Part shown: positions 19,609 to 27,049 of the stretch, in pieces
Position numbering within the stretch: position 1 is the first letter of the stretch
Layout of the letters: each line of letters begins with the position of its first letter
Assembly (NCBI GenBank): GCA_018242295.1
Contig: JAFECE010000011.1
Span: 248,001-312,000 of the forward strand
Origin: Pseudomonadota bacterium
GTDB taxonomy: Bacteria > Pseudomonadota > Alphaproteobacteria > Rhizobiales > Hyphomicrobiaceae
Direction: 5' to 3'
DNA: 64,000 bases
The notes under the pieces: generated by a model
The model's database searches: none
What the model was told of the DNA's origin: nothing
Seen by the model: only the letters and a program-made list of their open reading frames with translations
Translations under genes and position numbers: made by a program

Positions 19609-19959
19609 CTATTTCGTCTTGCCGAAGGCTTTTCGCAGCTCGTCTTTGGCGCGATCGAGAGATTGCCGGCGTTTCGCCGTCAGGTTTTTGCCCGCGCGAT
19701 TAATGTAGAAATTGAGCATGGACATCGCCGACTGGAACGGCGTCGTCTTCCGTCTGTGGCTTCGTTCGGCGGAGCGCTTCAGCGATTGCGCGATCTCGGC
19801 TGGCTTGCGCGCAAACACGTGGTTTTCCAGATCGAGCGCGTCGCTATGTGCGGTCACCTCGGCAGACCACAGGTGCTTCGACCGGTTCTGCGATCTCTTG
19901 TGAACGCTGTGCGGACGATGTTTGGGCTCATGTTTCGATTGCTTTTGGCTCTGGCGCAA
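19609..19959 (-). CDS. DUF3175 domain protein
   Basis: About 116 aa from TTG 19959, which sits seven bases behind AAAGGA. A frame opening at TTG 19998 is possible but has no ribosome binding site. A basic N-terminal tail rich in Lys, Ser and His leads into the DUF3175 core (about 45-116): WSAEVTAHSDALDLE, then SLKRSAERSHRRKTTPFQSA, then MSMLNFYINRAGKNL and a basic helical end. The family is small, basic and of unknown function. A stress-type promoter with one mismatch lies directly upstream and is arranged back to back with that of the cyclopropane synthase gene. Family assignment is from remembered motif pattern. Confidence 0.78.
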   Translation of the reverse strand: MRQSQKQSKHEPKHRPHSVHKRSQNRSKHLWSAEVTAHSDALDLENHVFARKPAEIAQSLKRSAERSHRRKTTPFQSAMSMLNFYINRAGKNLTAKRRQSLDRAKDELRKAFGKTK

Positions 19960-20009
19960 ACGACAATCCTTTAGACTGACTTTACTGCGTTGCCCCAATA
20001 CGCGTGAAA

Positions 20010-20034
20010 AACCGGAGATGGTCTTTTAGGTTCC
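20010..20034 (-). promoter_or_regulatory. Candidate EcfG-type stress promoter of the DUF3175 gene
   Basis: On the minus strand GGAAC (20034-20030) is followed after 16 bases by GGTT (20013-20010). The alphaproteobacterial EcfG consensus is GGAAC-N16/17-CGTT, so one base differs. It points at the gene starting at 19959. Confidence 0.4.
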
Positions 20035-20057
20035 TGTTGGCGGATGGTGTTTGGTTG

Positions 20058-20083
20058 GGAACCAGACAGCCTTCCGGTTTGTT
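20058..20083 (+). promoter_or_regulatory. Candidate EcfG-type stress promoter of the cyclopropane synthase gene
   Basis: GGAAC (20058-20062), 17 bases, then TGTT (20080-20083): one mismatch to the GGAAC-N16/17-CGTT consensus. The predicted transcript would start near 20090, which favours the ATG at 20119 over the in-frame ATG at 20044. Confidence 0.4.
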
Positions 20084-20118
20084 TTGCTTGGTTGTTCGGC
20101 TTGAGCTGTGCATCACCG

Positions 20119-21369
20119 ATGAAACGCGCATTACAATCCCTTCTCAATCGATGCGTTCAAAAGGGCTCTTTAACGCTTGAGCTTCCGGACGGCGAGCGGC
20201 TCTCGGCGGGCGACGGAAGCGGGCTGCCGCTGATCGTCAAGTTGATGGATTCCAGGGCCGGACTAGAGCTGTTCTTCAATCCCCAAATGGCGCTCGGTGA
20301 ACTCTTCACAGACGAGCGGTTGAAGATCTCCGGCGGGTCGATTTACGATCTGCTCGAACTCTTGGGCCGGAATCTACATAGTCTCACGCCGCCGCAGTTC
20401 GGGCATGTGCGCAGCATTTTGCGCAATACAGTCGGACGGTGGAACTTGCGAAACTCGCGGCGCCGGGCGCGGACCAATGTTCATTACCATTACGATATCG
20501 ACGATCGCATCTATGCGTTGTTTCTCGATTCCGACCGTCAATATTCGTGTGCATACTTCGAGGTTCCGGGGCAGAGCCTGGACGCAGCTCAGCTCGCCAA
20601 GAAAAGGCATATCGCGGCGAAGCTCCTCATCAAGCCCGAGGCCAAAATTCTGGACATCGGGAGCGGCTGGGGTGGCCTCGCGCTTTATCTTGCCGATATC
20701 GCAGGCGCCAACGTCACCGGGCTGACTCTATCGCCCGAGCAGCTCAAGGTGGCGCAACGCCGGGCAAGCGAGCGTGGCCTCAGCTCGCATGTCGAATTCC
20801 GCCTCGAAGACTATCGTGCGCTCAGCGATAGCTTCGACCGGATCGTCTCCGTCGGCATGTTTGAGCATGTCGGTCTCCGGGATTACGACACCTACTTCGA
20901 CGTCGTCCGGCGAAATCTCAAGGACGACGGCGTGGCGCTGATCCATTCCATCGGCCGCATGGATGGGCGATGCGCGATGAATCCCTGGTTCGCGAAATAT
21001 ATCTTTCCGGGCAGCTACGTTCCGTCCCTCGCCGAGGTGCTTCCCGCAATCGAGAGGGCGGGGCTCATCGTTACGGATGTCGAGATTCTTAGGCTTCACT
21101 ATGCGGACACGCTTTCAGCGTGGCGCAGCCGGTTTCTGGCGCGGCGCGAGGAAGCGGCCGCCGTGCTAGACGAGCGTTTCTGCCGAATGTGGGAATTCTA
21201 TCTCGCGGCGGCGGAAGCCGGGTTCCGCTACGGCGGACTCATGGTCTTCCAGATGCAGCTCGCGAAGACTGTCGACGCGGTGCCGCGCCTGCGAGGCTAT
21301 ATGAGTGCGGAAGAGGAAAAGCTGCGTAGCCGTGAGCAGGAAGTGCATCTAACCGTCGCCGCCGAATGA
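20119..21369 (+). CDS. cfa: Cyclopropane-fatty-acyl-phospholipid synthase
   Basis: Adds a methylene group from S-adenosylmethionine to unsaturated membrane phospholipids, making them more acid- and stress-resistant. 416 aa from ATG 20119; an upstream ATG (20044) would add 25 residues without family character. The N-terminal lipid-binding domain (about 1-115) is followed by the methyltransferase: SAM motif LDIGSGWGGLALYLAD, the segment GLTLSPEQLKVAQRRA, then VSVGMFEHVG (including the catalytic Glu/His region) and FAKYIFPGSYVPSL, all diagnostic of CFA synthase. It is divergent from DUF3175 and shares with it a region with stress-type promoter matches. Confidence 0.93.
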   Translation: MKRALQSLLNRCVQKGSLTLELPDGERLSAGDGSGLPLIVKLMDSRAGLELFFNPQMALGELFTDERLKISGGSIYDLLELLGRNLHSLTPPQFGHVRSILRNTVGRWNLRNSRRRARTNVHYHYDIDDRIYALFLDSDRQYSCAYFEVPGQSLDAAQLAKKRHIAAKLLIKPEAKILDIGSGWGGLALYLADIAGANVTGLTLSPEQLKVAQRRASERGLSSHVEFRLEDYRALSDSFDRIVSVGMFEHVGLRDYDTYFDVVRRNLKDDGVALIHSIGRMDGRCAMNPWFAKYIFPGSYVPSLAEVLPAIERAGLIVTDVEILRLHYADTLSAWRSRFLARREEAAAVLDERFCRMWEFYLAAAEAGFRYGGLMVFQMQLAKTVDAVPRLRGYMSAEEEKLRSREQEVHLTVAAE

Positions 21370-21381
21370 CGTGACGCCTAC

Positions 21382-22119
21382 TCAGGTGTTTCTGGTACTC
21401 GTCTCTTGCGACGTCGAAGCCTCGAGCTTCGGCTCGGTTGCCTGCGCGATTTCGTAGGCCCGGCTCGTCACGGCATTCAGTGCATTCTCGACCTCGCGCC
21501 GCTTGTTTTCGAGTTCGGCTGCATCGGCGTCCGGAGCAACGAAAATCGGATCTCCGGCGACGAGAGCAAGATCGGAGAACGGCAGATTGATGGTCATCCT
21601 GCTCCAGGAGTTGAGTACGAAAAATCTCGAGGTCGCGGCAGCGATCGGGATGATCGGGCGGCCGGAGAGGCGTGCCAGCATGACGATGCCTTCACCGGCG
21701 TGACGCGGCTTTGAGGGTGGGACGTCCGCCGTCATGGCAACGATCGTCCCTGCCTCGAGGGCACGCACAGCCGCTCGCAGGGCATACGCGCCGCCGCGGT
21801 CCCGTTTGCGGTGACCTGCTCCTGCACCACGAATTGCCGAGATGCCGAAGGGGCGCAGAAAATGTGCGACGATCTCGCCGTCGCCGTGTCGTGAAACCAT
21901 GGCGGCGACGTTGTATTCACGGGTGTTGACGTCGGCCAGCATCATGAACTGGCCGTGCCACATGGCGAAGATGAAGGGGACCTGAGCGCGAAGATCGTCA
22001 AGGAACGTGACAGGCTGGTAGATCGGTCGAGAGGTCTTTTTGACGGTGTTGATCAGCCCGACGACCACGCGGCCCGCGATCGCTGCCAGAATCTTATTTT
22101 TTCTCGATACACGAGCCAT
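21382..22119 (-). CDS. DUF374 lysophospholipid acyltransferase family protein
   Basis: 245 aa. The sequence fits the DUF374 branch of the glycerolipid acyltransferase superfamily: an N-terminal helix, then FAMWHGQFMML (in place of the HX4D box), VSRHGDGEIVAHFLRPFGI, IRGAGAG, AMTADVPPSKPRHAGEGIVMLARLSGRPIIPIA, read in segments over about residues 50-175. Relatives transfer acyl chains during lipid A or phospholipid assembly on the inner membrane; the exact substrate is not established. Convergent with cfa, with only 12 bases between their stops. Confidence 0.82.
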   Translation of the reverse strand: MARVSRKNKILAAIAGRVVVGLINTVKKTSRPIYQPVTFLDDLRAQVPFIFAMWHGQFMMLADVNTREYNVAAMVSRHGDGEIVAHFLRPFGISAIRGAGAGHRKRDRGGAYALRAAVRALEAGTIVAMTADVPPSKPRHAGEGIVMLARLSGRPIIPIAAATSRFFVLNSWSRMTINLPFSDLALVAGDPIFVAPDADAAELENKRREVENALNAVTSRAYEIAQATEPKLEASTSQETSTRNT

Positions 22120-22285
22120 TCGTCGAACCAGCGCGCTACCTTTGAAATTGACCGCGAGCTCGTGACGCTCGTGGCACTATAAAAGTACCTCATTGAGGCG
22201 AGGGCGCAATTATCCCGCCAGCGTCGCCGCTCACAAATCTTGGGATGGCGCTCTTTCTCAACAAATGCTCAGCCGGATCGATGTC

Positions 22286-22432
22286 TCAGCCGAGCATTTC
22301 GATACCGACACTCAGGAGGATCGCGCACGTCGTTGCGGCGACCGCGCATAAGAGTGTGAGAAAGACATAGTAGCCGTCCGACGCGGCTGTCTCGATCTCA
22401 TCGAACCGGATTTTCGTTGCCTGCTTCGGCAT
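22286..22432 (-). CDS. Small single-pass membrane protein (hypothetical)
   Basis: 48 aa from ATG 22432. A charged N-terminus (MPKQATKIRFDEIETAASDG) is followed by one transmembrane helix (YYVFLTLLCAVAATTCAILLSVGI). The open frame extends upstream to 22693, but that extension looks like non-coding sequence. The ribosome binding site is weak. No family recognised. Codon use and the clean amphipathic-to-hydrophobic switch support a real gene, but only moderately. Confidence 0.5.
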   Translation of the reverse strand: MPKQATKIRFDEIETAASDGYYVFLTLLCAVAATTCAILLSVGIEMLG

Positions 22433-22798
22433 TCTTGAACTCAAAGGTGGCTGCGTTCCTGGAAACGAGTCCGGCGAGATAAACGTCCGTTCATCTACAT
22501 TCAAGCCCGTGCGGCTGAATTGACACGGCGGATGCGGCACTTGTTCACACCGCTTGCAAAAAACGAATGGCTCATGCGCGGCCGGGTGCGTGTAACCCTT
22601 CGCAAGCGCGGCTTTCAACGTGTCCGATCGAATGGGGATTTCGCCCGTGGGGCCAGATCCGTTTCTCCATTCGCAATCCGTGATCGGCTGCACATGAAGT
22701 TCACGGATGCATTCATTCGAAATTCAGAAGGCAAATCAGAAAAAGGGCTTGCACGGCATGCAGGTCAATTTGCTCGTGCGAAGCGTTTCACGGGGTGG
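22433..22798. other. Divergent intergenic region, nothing recognised
   Basis: This 366-base stretch lies between two small divergent genes. Frames run through it in both directions, but neither shows family features, and no terminator or perfect promoter consensus is evident. Confidence 0.45.
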
Positions 22799-22987
22799 AT
22801 GATGGAAAAATTTCGCGTGGTCGTCTGGTGTGAATCCTGTCGTGGCGACGACGAGGGGTGCTTCGGTGGTGGCAACGAAGTGATCCAGGGCGCCTTCGAG
22901 TCGTTTGAAGCGGCGGAGCAGGCAGGCCTTCATTACTGTGCGGACTTGCCGTACCAATATCGCATCGTGCATGCGGAGCCGGTCTAG
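22799..22987 (+). CDS. Small Cys-rich hypothetical protein ending in a palindromic repeat
   Basis: 62 aa from ATG 22799. It begins with the strand MMEKFRVVVWCESC and holds a CESCRGDDEGC motif, possibly metal-binding or redox-active, followed by GNEVIQGAFESFEAAEQAG and a further Cys. No family recognised. The TAG stop (22985-22987) is the first three bases of the 104-bp mosaic repeat, so the current C-terminus was probably set by insertion of that element. A longer frame reaches back to 22520 but is unlikely. Confidence 0.5.
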   Translation: MMEKFRVVVWCESCRGDDEGCFGGGNEVIQGAFESFEAAEQAGLHYCADLPYQYRIVHAEPV

Positions 22988-23088
22988 AGCGTTTCCGCTT
23001 TTCTTTGAATCGCGAAAACGTCCTAGCCTTTTGTTTTGACGCAATTCCGGACGCAAAACCGTTGCACACTTTTGCTGGAATTGCTCTA
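22985..23088. repeat. 104-bp mosaic palindromic intergenic element (RIME-like), copy 1
   Basis: Its ends are inverted (TAGAGC at the left, GCTCTA at the right). Internally it has two palindromic modules: one near 22985-23025 around CGCGAAAACG, and one near 23041-23088 in which GCAATTCC pairs with GGAATTGC. An almost identical copy lies at 47592-47695; the two differ only by a swapped pair of bases (gtcc here, gctc there). The length and double palindrome fit Rhizobiales intergenic mosaic elements, by recollection. Both flanking convergent genes use the TAG in the element ends as stop codons. Confidence 0.85.
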
Positions 23089-23310
23089 GGCGCGCAGAAG
23101 GCCGCTTTCCTGGCTCATGGCCTCTTTGAACGTTTGTTGGGCCATCTGCAGTTTTCGAATCATATCGTCGTAGTCAACGGCCGAAGCCAAGGCTTCGGCG
23201 AGAAGATAATCAGCCTGCTGCACTTTGGCTTCGAGACGTGCAATGCGGGTTCGTGCATCGAATAGCTCGGCAGGCTCATTATTGCTGACTGCGAGACTCT
23301 CAACGGTCAT
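23086..23310 (-). CDS. Small coiled-coil hypothetical protein
   Basis: 74 aa from ATG 23310, seven bases behind GGGAG. Predicted mostly alpha-helical with heptad-like spacing (ARTRIARLEAKVQQADYLLAEAL and then YDDMIRKLQMAQQTFKEAM), suggesting a short coiled coil. Its stop TAG (23088-23086) is contributed by the right end of the mosaic repeat. About 75-100 bases upstream (23386-23409) is an inverted repeat in which GGAAC and CGTT are 15 bases apart on both strands, one base short of the EcfG spacing. No family recognised. Confidence 0.6.
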   Translation of the reverse strand: MTVESLAVSNNEPAELFDARTRIARLEAKVQQADYLLAEALASAVDYDDMIRKLQMAQQTFKEAMSQESGLLRA

Positions 23311-23588
23311 GACTGGCTCCCAACCGCGCGTTCCATCGCCAACGCGGGAAGCGGTTGAGGGTTCCGCGCGCATTTTCCCTCCTGTAACGGAACGGTGACA
23401 ATCGGTTCCGTTTCTTCGCGCTGCGCTGCAGCCCGCACGGATGCTGCGCGCAGTCCCGCCTCCCCAAAGCTTCGTTGTCCACCAGAAAGCGTCCAACAAT
23501 CTAGGGTGGAATCAATTTTCTTATTGCATCCAATACGGGTATATAGGATCTAAGTACTATCTTAGGTCGTGGGGCGGGCGAGGGGCAT

Positions 23589-24665
23589 ATGGCAGAGCGA
23601 AGACGGACGGCACTTATCACCGGCGTGGCCGGGCAAGACGGATCGTACCTCGCGCGTCTCCTTCTGCAGCAGGGCTATGAGGTTCACGGGATAAAGCGGC
23701 GGTCCTCATCCTTCAATACAGAGCGCATCGACGATCTCTATTCCGACCCGCGGGAGCGGGTAACGCGCTTTCATCTCCACTACGGGGATTTGACGGATAC
23801 GACGAACGTTATCCGTCTCGTTCAGGAAATTCGGCCTGATGAAATCTACAATCTCGCCGCGCAAAGTCACGTCGGCGTTAGCTTCGAAACACCGGAATAC
23901 ACAGGCAATGCCGATGCGCTCGGGACGCTGCGGTTGCTCGAGGCGATCCGCATTCTAGGACTTGCCAGGTCGACCCGTTTCTACCAAGCCTCGACGTCGG
24001 AACTTTACGGCAGTGTCCGTGAGACGCCCCAATCGGAGACGACGCAGTTCTATCCGCGATCTCCCTACGGCGTTGCCAAGCTCTATGCCTATTGGATTAC
24101 GGTCAACTACCGCGAGGCCTACGGGCTACACGCCTCGAACGGCATTCTTTTCAATCATGAAAGTCCGGTCCGGGGCGAAACCTTCGTCACGCGCAAAATT
24201 ACGCGCGGCGTGGCGGCGATCGAGAAAGGCGTGCAGCGCACGCTTTATCTCGGCAATCTCGATGCGAAGCGCGATTGGGGTCACGCCCGCGACTACGTCG
24301 ACGGCATGTGGCGCATGCTGCAGCAGGATGAGCCGGGCGACTATGTTCTCGCGACGGGCGAGACGCATTCCGTGCGCGAATTCGTCGAACTCGCCTTTCA
24401 AAGAGCGGGCCGTCTTCTGCGCTGGGAGGGCGCAGGTGCCGATGAAGTCGGGCGCGATGCGAAGAGTGGCAGAGTGCTCGTGCGCGTTGACCCGGAATAC
24501 TTTCGTCCGACGGAGGTCGATCTCCTGCTTGGCGATCCCTCGAAGGCCTTCGCCAAACTCGGTTGGCGGCACAGGACGTCATTTGCCGAACTGGTCGCTG
24601 AGATGGTAGATGCCGATTTGCGTCTCGTCGATAGAGAGAATTGGCGATTGGACCGATCAGCCTAA
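23589..24665 (+). CDS. gmd: GDP-mannose 4,6-dehydratase
   Basis: Converts GDP-mannose to GDP-4-keto-6-deoxymannose, the first step to GDP-L-fucose. 358 aa of the extended short-chain dehydrogenase family: NAD(P)-binding [15 protein letters not shown] at the N-terminus, [12 protein letters not shown] (the family nucleotide-binding loop), the catalytic Thr/Ser of STSELYG, and the Tyr-x-x-x-Lys pair in [27 protein letters not shown] and the closing segment are also typical. The ribosome binding site GAGGGG lies just before the ATG. An AT-rich stretch upstream (about 23515-23570, including TATATA) may hold the promoter. It is in an operon with fcl. Confidence 0.96.
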   Translation: MAERRRTALITGVAGQDGSYLARLLLQQGYEVHGIKRRSSSFNTERIDDLYSDPRERVTRFHLHYGDLTDTTNVIRLVQEIRPDEIYNLAAQSHVGVSFETPEYTGNADALGTLRLLEAIRILGLARSTRFYQASTSELYGSVRETPQSETTQFYPRSPYGVAKLYAYWITVNYREAYGLHASNGILFNHESPVRGETFVTRKITRGVAAIEKGVQRTLYLGNLDAKRDWGHARDYVDGMWRMLQQDEPGDYVLATGETHSVREFVELAFQRAGRLLRWEGAGADEVGRDAKSGRVLVRVDPEYFRPTEVDLLLGDPSKAFAKLGWRHRTSFAELVAEMVDADLRLVDRENWRLDRSA

Positions 24666-24682
24666 GCGATCGCGATGTGCAG

Positions 24683-25636
24683 ATGATTTATGATCTCTCG
24701 GGAAAACGCGTGTTCGTTGCCGGTCATCGCGGGATGGTGGGTGGCGCGCTTTTGCGCCGGCTGCAAAGCGAGCCTTGCGATCTGCTCACGGTCGGGCGCG
24801 AGCGTCTTGATCTTCTCGATCAGGCCGCAGTTCGCAGTTTCATGTTCGAGGCGCGGCCCGACGCCGTTATCGTCGCGGCCGCCAAGGTCGGCGGCATTCA
24901 GGCGAACAGCACTTTCCCGGCGGAATTCCTTTATGAAAATCTCGCCGTCGAGATGAATGTAATCCACTCCGCATTTCGCGCGGGTGTGGAGAAGCTGGTA
25001 TTTCTCGGCTCTTCGTGCATCTATCCGAAGTTCGCGCCGCAGCCGATACGTGAGGACGCGTTGCTCAGCGGTCCTCTCGAGCCCACCAACGACTGCTATG
25101 CCGTTGCGAAAATAGCCGGGCTGAAACTGTGCGAAGCGTATCGTTCGCAATATGGGGCCGGTTTCATTTCCGTGATGCTGACCAACCTTTACGGTCCGGG
25201 CGACAATTTTCGTCTCGACACGTCGCACGTCATTCCGGCGCTTCTGCGCAAGGCGCACGAGGCCAAGCTCAACGGCGCTACAACGGTTTCGATATGGGGC
25301 AGCGGCACGCCTCGCCGCGAGTTCCTGCATGTCGACGATGCAGCGGATGCGATCGTGCATCTGCTGACGACATATTCCGGCGCGCAGCACGTCAACATTG
25401 GCTCGGGCGAAGACATCACGATCCTGGAGCTCATGAAGCTGATCTGCCGTGTCGTCGGATTTGAAGGGAAGATCGTCACAGATCCCTCGAAGCCCGACGG
25501 GACACCGCGCAAGCTTCTCGACGTTTCGCGTCTTTCGGCAAGCGGCTGGAAGCCACGCAAGCGTCTGATGCAGGGTCTCGCGGAGACCTACGCATGGTAT
25601 CTGCAAAACGCCGAAGGCATGCTGCAAAGGGCGTGA
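24683..25636 (+). CDS. fcl: GDP-L-fucose synthase
   Basis: An epimerase/reductase that finishes GDP-L-fucose from the product of Gmd. 317 aa from ATG 24683, 17 bases after gmd; a TTG at 24641 overlapping the gmd end is possible but adds residues outside the fold. It has the Rossmann motif GHRGMVGGALLRRL, AAAKVGGIQANSTFPA, LGSSCIYPKFAPQPI (catalytic Ser/Cys region), the Tyr-x-x-x-Lys pair in NDCYAVAKIAGLKL, and SGTPRREFLHVDD. All are diagnostic of WcaG/Fcl. No fucosyltransferase gene is adjacent, so the sugar is used by enzymes elsewhere, perhaps in surface polysaccharide. Confidence 0.96.
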   Translation: MIYDLSGKRVFVAGHRGMVGGALLRRLQSEPCDLLTVGRERLDLLDQAAVRSFMFEARPDAVIVAAAKVGGIQANSTFPAEFLYENLAVEMNVIHSAFRAGVEKLVFLGSSCIYPKFAPQPIREDALLSGPLEPTNDCYAVAKIAGLKLCEAYRSQYGAGFISVMLTNLYGPGDNFRLDTSHVIPALLRKAHEAKLNGATTVSIWGSGTPRREFLHVDDAADAIVHLLTTYSGAQHVNIGSGEDITILELMKLICRVVGFEGKIVTDPSKPDGTPRKLLDVSRLSASGWKPRKRLMQGLAETYAWYLQNAEGMLQRA

Positions 25637-25712
25637 GCCATGAGGGCCGGTTGCTGGCGGGCCGGTTGCGGGGTTGCCGGCTCAAGCCGCTCTGGCTCGC
25701 TCATCTGTCTGC

Positions 25713-25907
25713 TCAGGCCGCGTCCATCACCAGGGCTTGGCGGAATTTCGCAATGTCGCGCTCGCCTTGATCGGCGATGGCGCAAACACGTTGCACGACA
25801 TCATCGGTCGAAAGCTCCGGAAATCGGCTGCGCGTTTCCGCGAGGATATCGCTTATGATGCGCGCGAGTTTTTTCAGTTCATCCGAAGTGTAGCACGTGG
25901 TCTGCAT
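25713..25907 (-). CDS. Small helical protein under a perfect EcfG-type promoter (hypothetical)
   Basis: 64 aa from ATG 25907; the ATG two codons upstream (25913) is an alternative. Predicted all-helical: SDELKKLARIISDILAETRS, then STDDVVQRVCAIADQGERDI and FRQALVMD. No transmembrane segment and no recognised family. What makes it credible is the promoter: on the minus strand GGAAC-N16-CGTT lies at 26020-25996, placing the transcript start about 80 bases before the ATG. It is therefore a likely member of the general stress regulon. Role unknown. Confidence 0.6.
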   Translation of the reverse strand: MQTTCYTSDELKKLARIISDILAETRSRFPELSTDDVVQRVCAIADQGERDIAKFRQALVMDAA

Positions 25908-25995
25908 GTCCATTCCAAGCCAATGGGATGCCGGCTCGTCCGCACCGAGCCGGCACCCTAACAAAGCGGGGCTTATGCCGCGCTCCGGAGGCGAA

Positions 25996-26020
25996 AACGT
26001 TGTCGATGGCCGGTGGTTCC
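25996..26020 (-). promoter_or_regulatory. EcfG (general stress sigma factor) promoter, perfect consensus
   Basis: Minus-strand GGAAC (26020-26016), 16 bases, then CGTT (25999-25996). This matches the alphaproteobacterial EcfG/RpoE2/SigT consensus exactly and faces the small gene starting at 25907. Confidence 0.7.
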
Positions 26021-26178
26021 CTTCCCGCGTCATGGTGGCCGCGGCCGGCGCCGGGGTGTGTGTCCGGCGCAGCTCAATCTTTTATCCGGTTGGCGCCTTA
26101 GTTACGTCAGGCTTGACCATCAGCACCCAAATCAGATTGCTTAGCGGATGCCGACAGCAGCATTTGTGCTGAGTAGTT

Positions 26179-26317
26179 GTTGCCCATGGATCTACATGGC
26201 AACCTCTACCCCAGAGGTTTGATCGGTCGCCGGCAGAACCGCGCCGTCCCCAAATGGTTCTGTCAATGAGCGATAAGCTCAAAGAAGAGAGCGGCTTACG
26301 TGGCCGCTCTCTTTTTC
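26179..26317 (+). ncRNA. Candidate structured small RNA with intrinsic terminator
   Basis: A stretch without a credible ORF that carries consecutive inverted repeats on the plus strand. GTTGCC/ATG (26179-26188) pairs with CAT/GGCAAC (26195-26203). AACCTC (26201-26206) pairs with GAGGTT (26214-26219); this hairpin overlaps the first, so the two are mutually exclusive. CAGAACC (26234-26240) pairs with GGTTCTG (26256-26262). Last comes a strong 10-bp terminator hairpin ending in a T-run. The start of the transcript is uncertain and may lie up to 80 bases further upstream. It matches none of the RNA families I know (6S, tmRNA and SRP RNA were considered). Confidence 0.45.
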
Positions 26318-26320
26318 TTT
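26286..26320 (+). terminator. Strong intrinsic terminator
   Basis: A 10-bp perfect stem (26286-26295 with 26303-26312) runs directly into CTTTTTCTTT. No plus-strand protein gene ends near it, which is the main evidence for a small RNA upstream. It lies just ahead of the stress promoter at 26346 and insulates it. Confidence 0.85.
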
Positions 26321-26345
26321 GTGCGGATCAATAAGCAGATTTCCC

Positions 26346-26370
26346 GGAACCACGTTCATCGCGCGCCGTT
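26346..26370 (+). promoter_or_regulatory. EcfG (general stress sigma factor) promoter, perfect consensus
   Basis: GGAAC (26346-26350), 16 bases, CGTT (26367-26370), exactly the EcfG consensus. The expected transcript start near 26377 is followed by GGAGG (26388-26392) and the ATG at 26401, a compact, well-formed promoter-gene arrangement. Confidence 0.75.
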
Positions 26371-26400
26371 CTTCTAAAGAGCCGCTTGGAGGATCGCGCC

Positions 26401-26628
26401 ATGGCGTTGGATCAACAGCACGATTTCATCGATGATGCCGATGAAGCTCTGGCGCGGCAGGAAGCGCGGCGCGTCACTCTGGTGGGCTTAGGCGTCGCGT
26501 TCGTTCTCGGCATCGTGCTCGTTTCGGTTCTGATGTACGGGCGTATCCTCACCGACGACGCAGGGATTGCTTTGACATCGCCTGCAGCGCTTGTCGCATC
26601 CGACGCTCCGAAGCCGAACACGCCTTAA
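26401..26628 (+). CDS. Small single-pass membrane protein, probable general-stress gene
   Basis: 75 aa. An acidic N-terminus (DDADEALARQEARR) precedes one transmembrane helix (about 28-47, VTLVGLGVAFVLGIVLVSVL), then a periplasmic tail rich in Ala, Pro and Asp. GGAGG lies eight bases before the ATG. A perfect EcfG promoter is directly upstream, and a second small membrane gene follows 15 bases downstream, so the two form an operon. No family recognised. Small membrane proteins of this type are common in alphaproteobacterial stress regulons, but none can be named here. Confidence 0.75.
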   Translation: MALDQQHDFIDDADEALARQEARRVTLVGLGVAFVLGIVLVSVLMYGRILTDDAGIALTSPAALVASDAPKPNTP

Positions 26629-26643
26629 CCGAGGAGAGCGAAC

Positions 26644-26853
26644 ATGGCATTCTGGAGTGAAGGCCGCAGCTTCGATGCAGCCGTGAGGCGAACAGACAAT
26701 ACCCTCAACGTGCTGGTGGCCGTGCTGCTCATCGCGTTCGCGCTGTGCGTGACCGCCTATTATTATGGGCAGATGAATCCGAGAGTGACGCCTCCGACAG
26801 CTAGCGCTCCTGCGGCTCCTGCTCAACCTTTGGCGACGCAACCCAATCCGTAG
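26644..26853 (+). CDS. Small single-pass membrane protein, second gene of the stress operon
   Basis: 69 aa. The N-terminus is soluble (FWSEGRSFDAAVRRTDNTLN), followed by one transmembrane helix (about 24-43, VLVAVLLIAFALCVTAYYYG) and a Pro/Ala/Gln-rich tail (PTASAPAAPAQPLATQPNP). GAGGAGAG precedes the ATG. It is 15 bases from the upstream gene and shares its layout (charged N-terminus, one helix, proline-rich outer tail), suggesting the two proteins act together in the membrane. Unknown family. Confidence 0.75.
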   Translation: MAFWSEGRSFDAAVRRTDNTLNVLVAVLLIAFALCVTAYYYGQMNPRVTPPTASAPAAPAQPLATQPNP

Positions 26854-27049
26854 CAGGTGCTCTGTAGTCTGGGGAAAGTTCCTGCCGCGAGGTTATATTT
26901 CCTGACTCTGGGAACAGTCACCGATTGCGGCTGATCCGTGAACGGATGTTCAGGTTTTCATGCATTTAAATACATTCTCGTAAGCGCACAAATTGCACGA
27001 ATTTTTCCGTTAAGGATGGCTCTTGCTTCTAAAGCAATGGAGACATCCA

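Noticed and set aside
25897-26172. Plus-strand 91-codon frame over the stress-promoter region
   Set aside because: No ribosome binding site, atypical composition, and it overlaps the minus-strand small gene and its promoter.
26100-26317. Identification of the structured region as 6S RNA, tmRNA or SRP RNA
   Set aside because: None of the conserved core sequences of those RNAs that I know is present, so it is left as an unassigned candidate.
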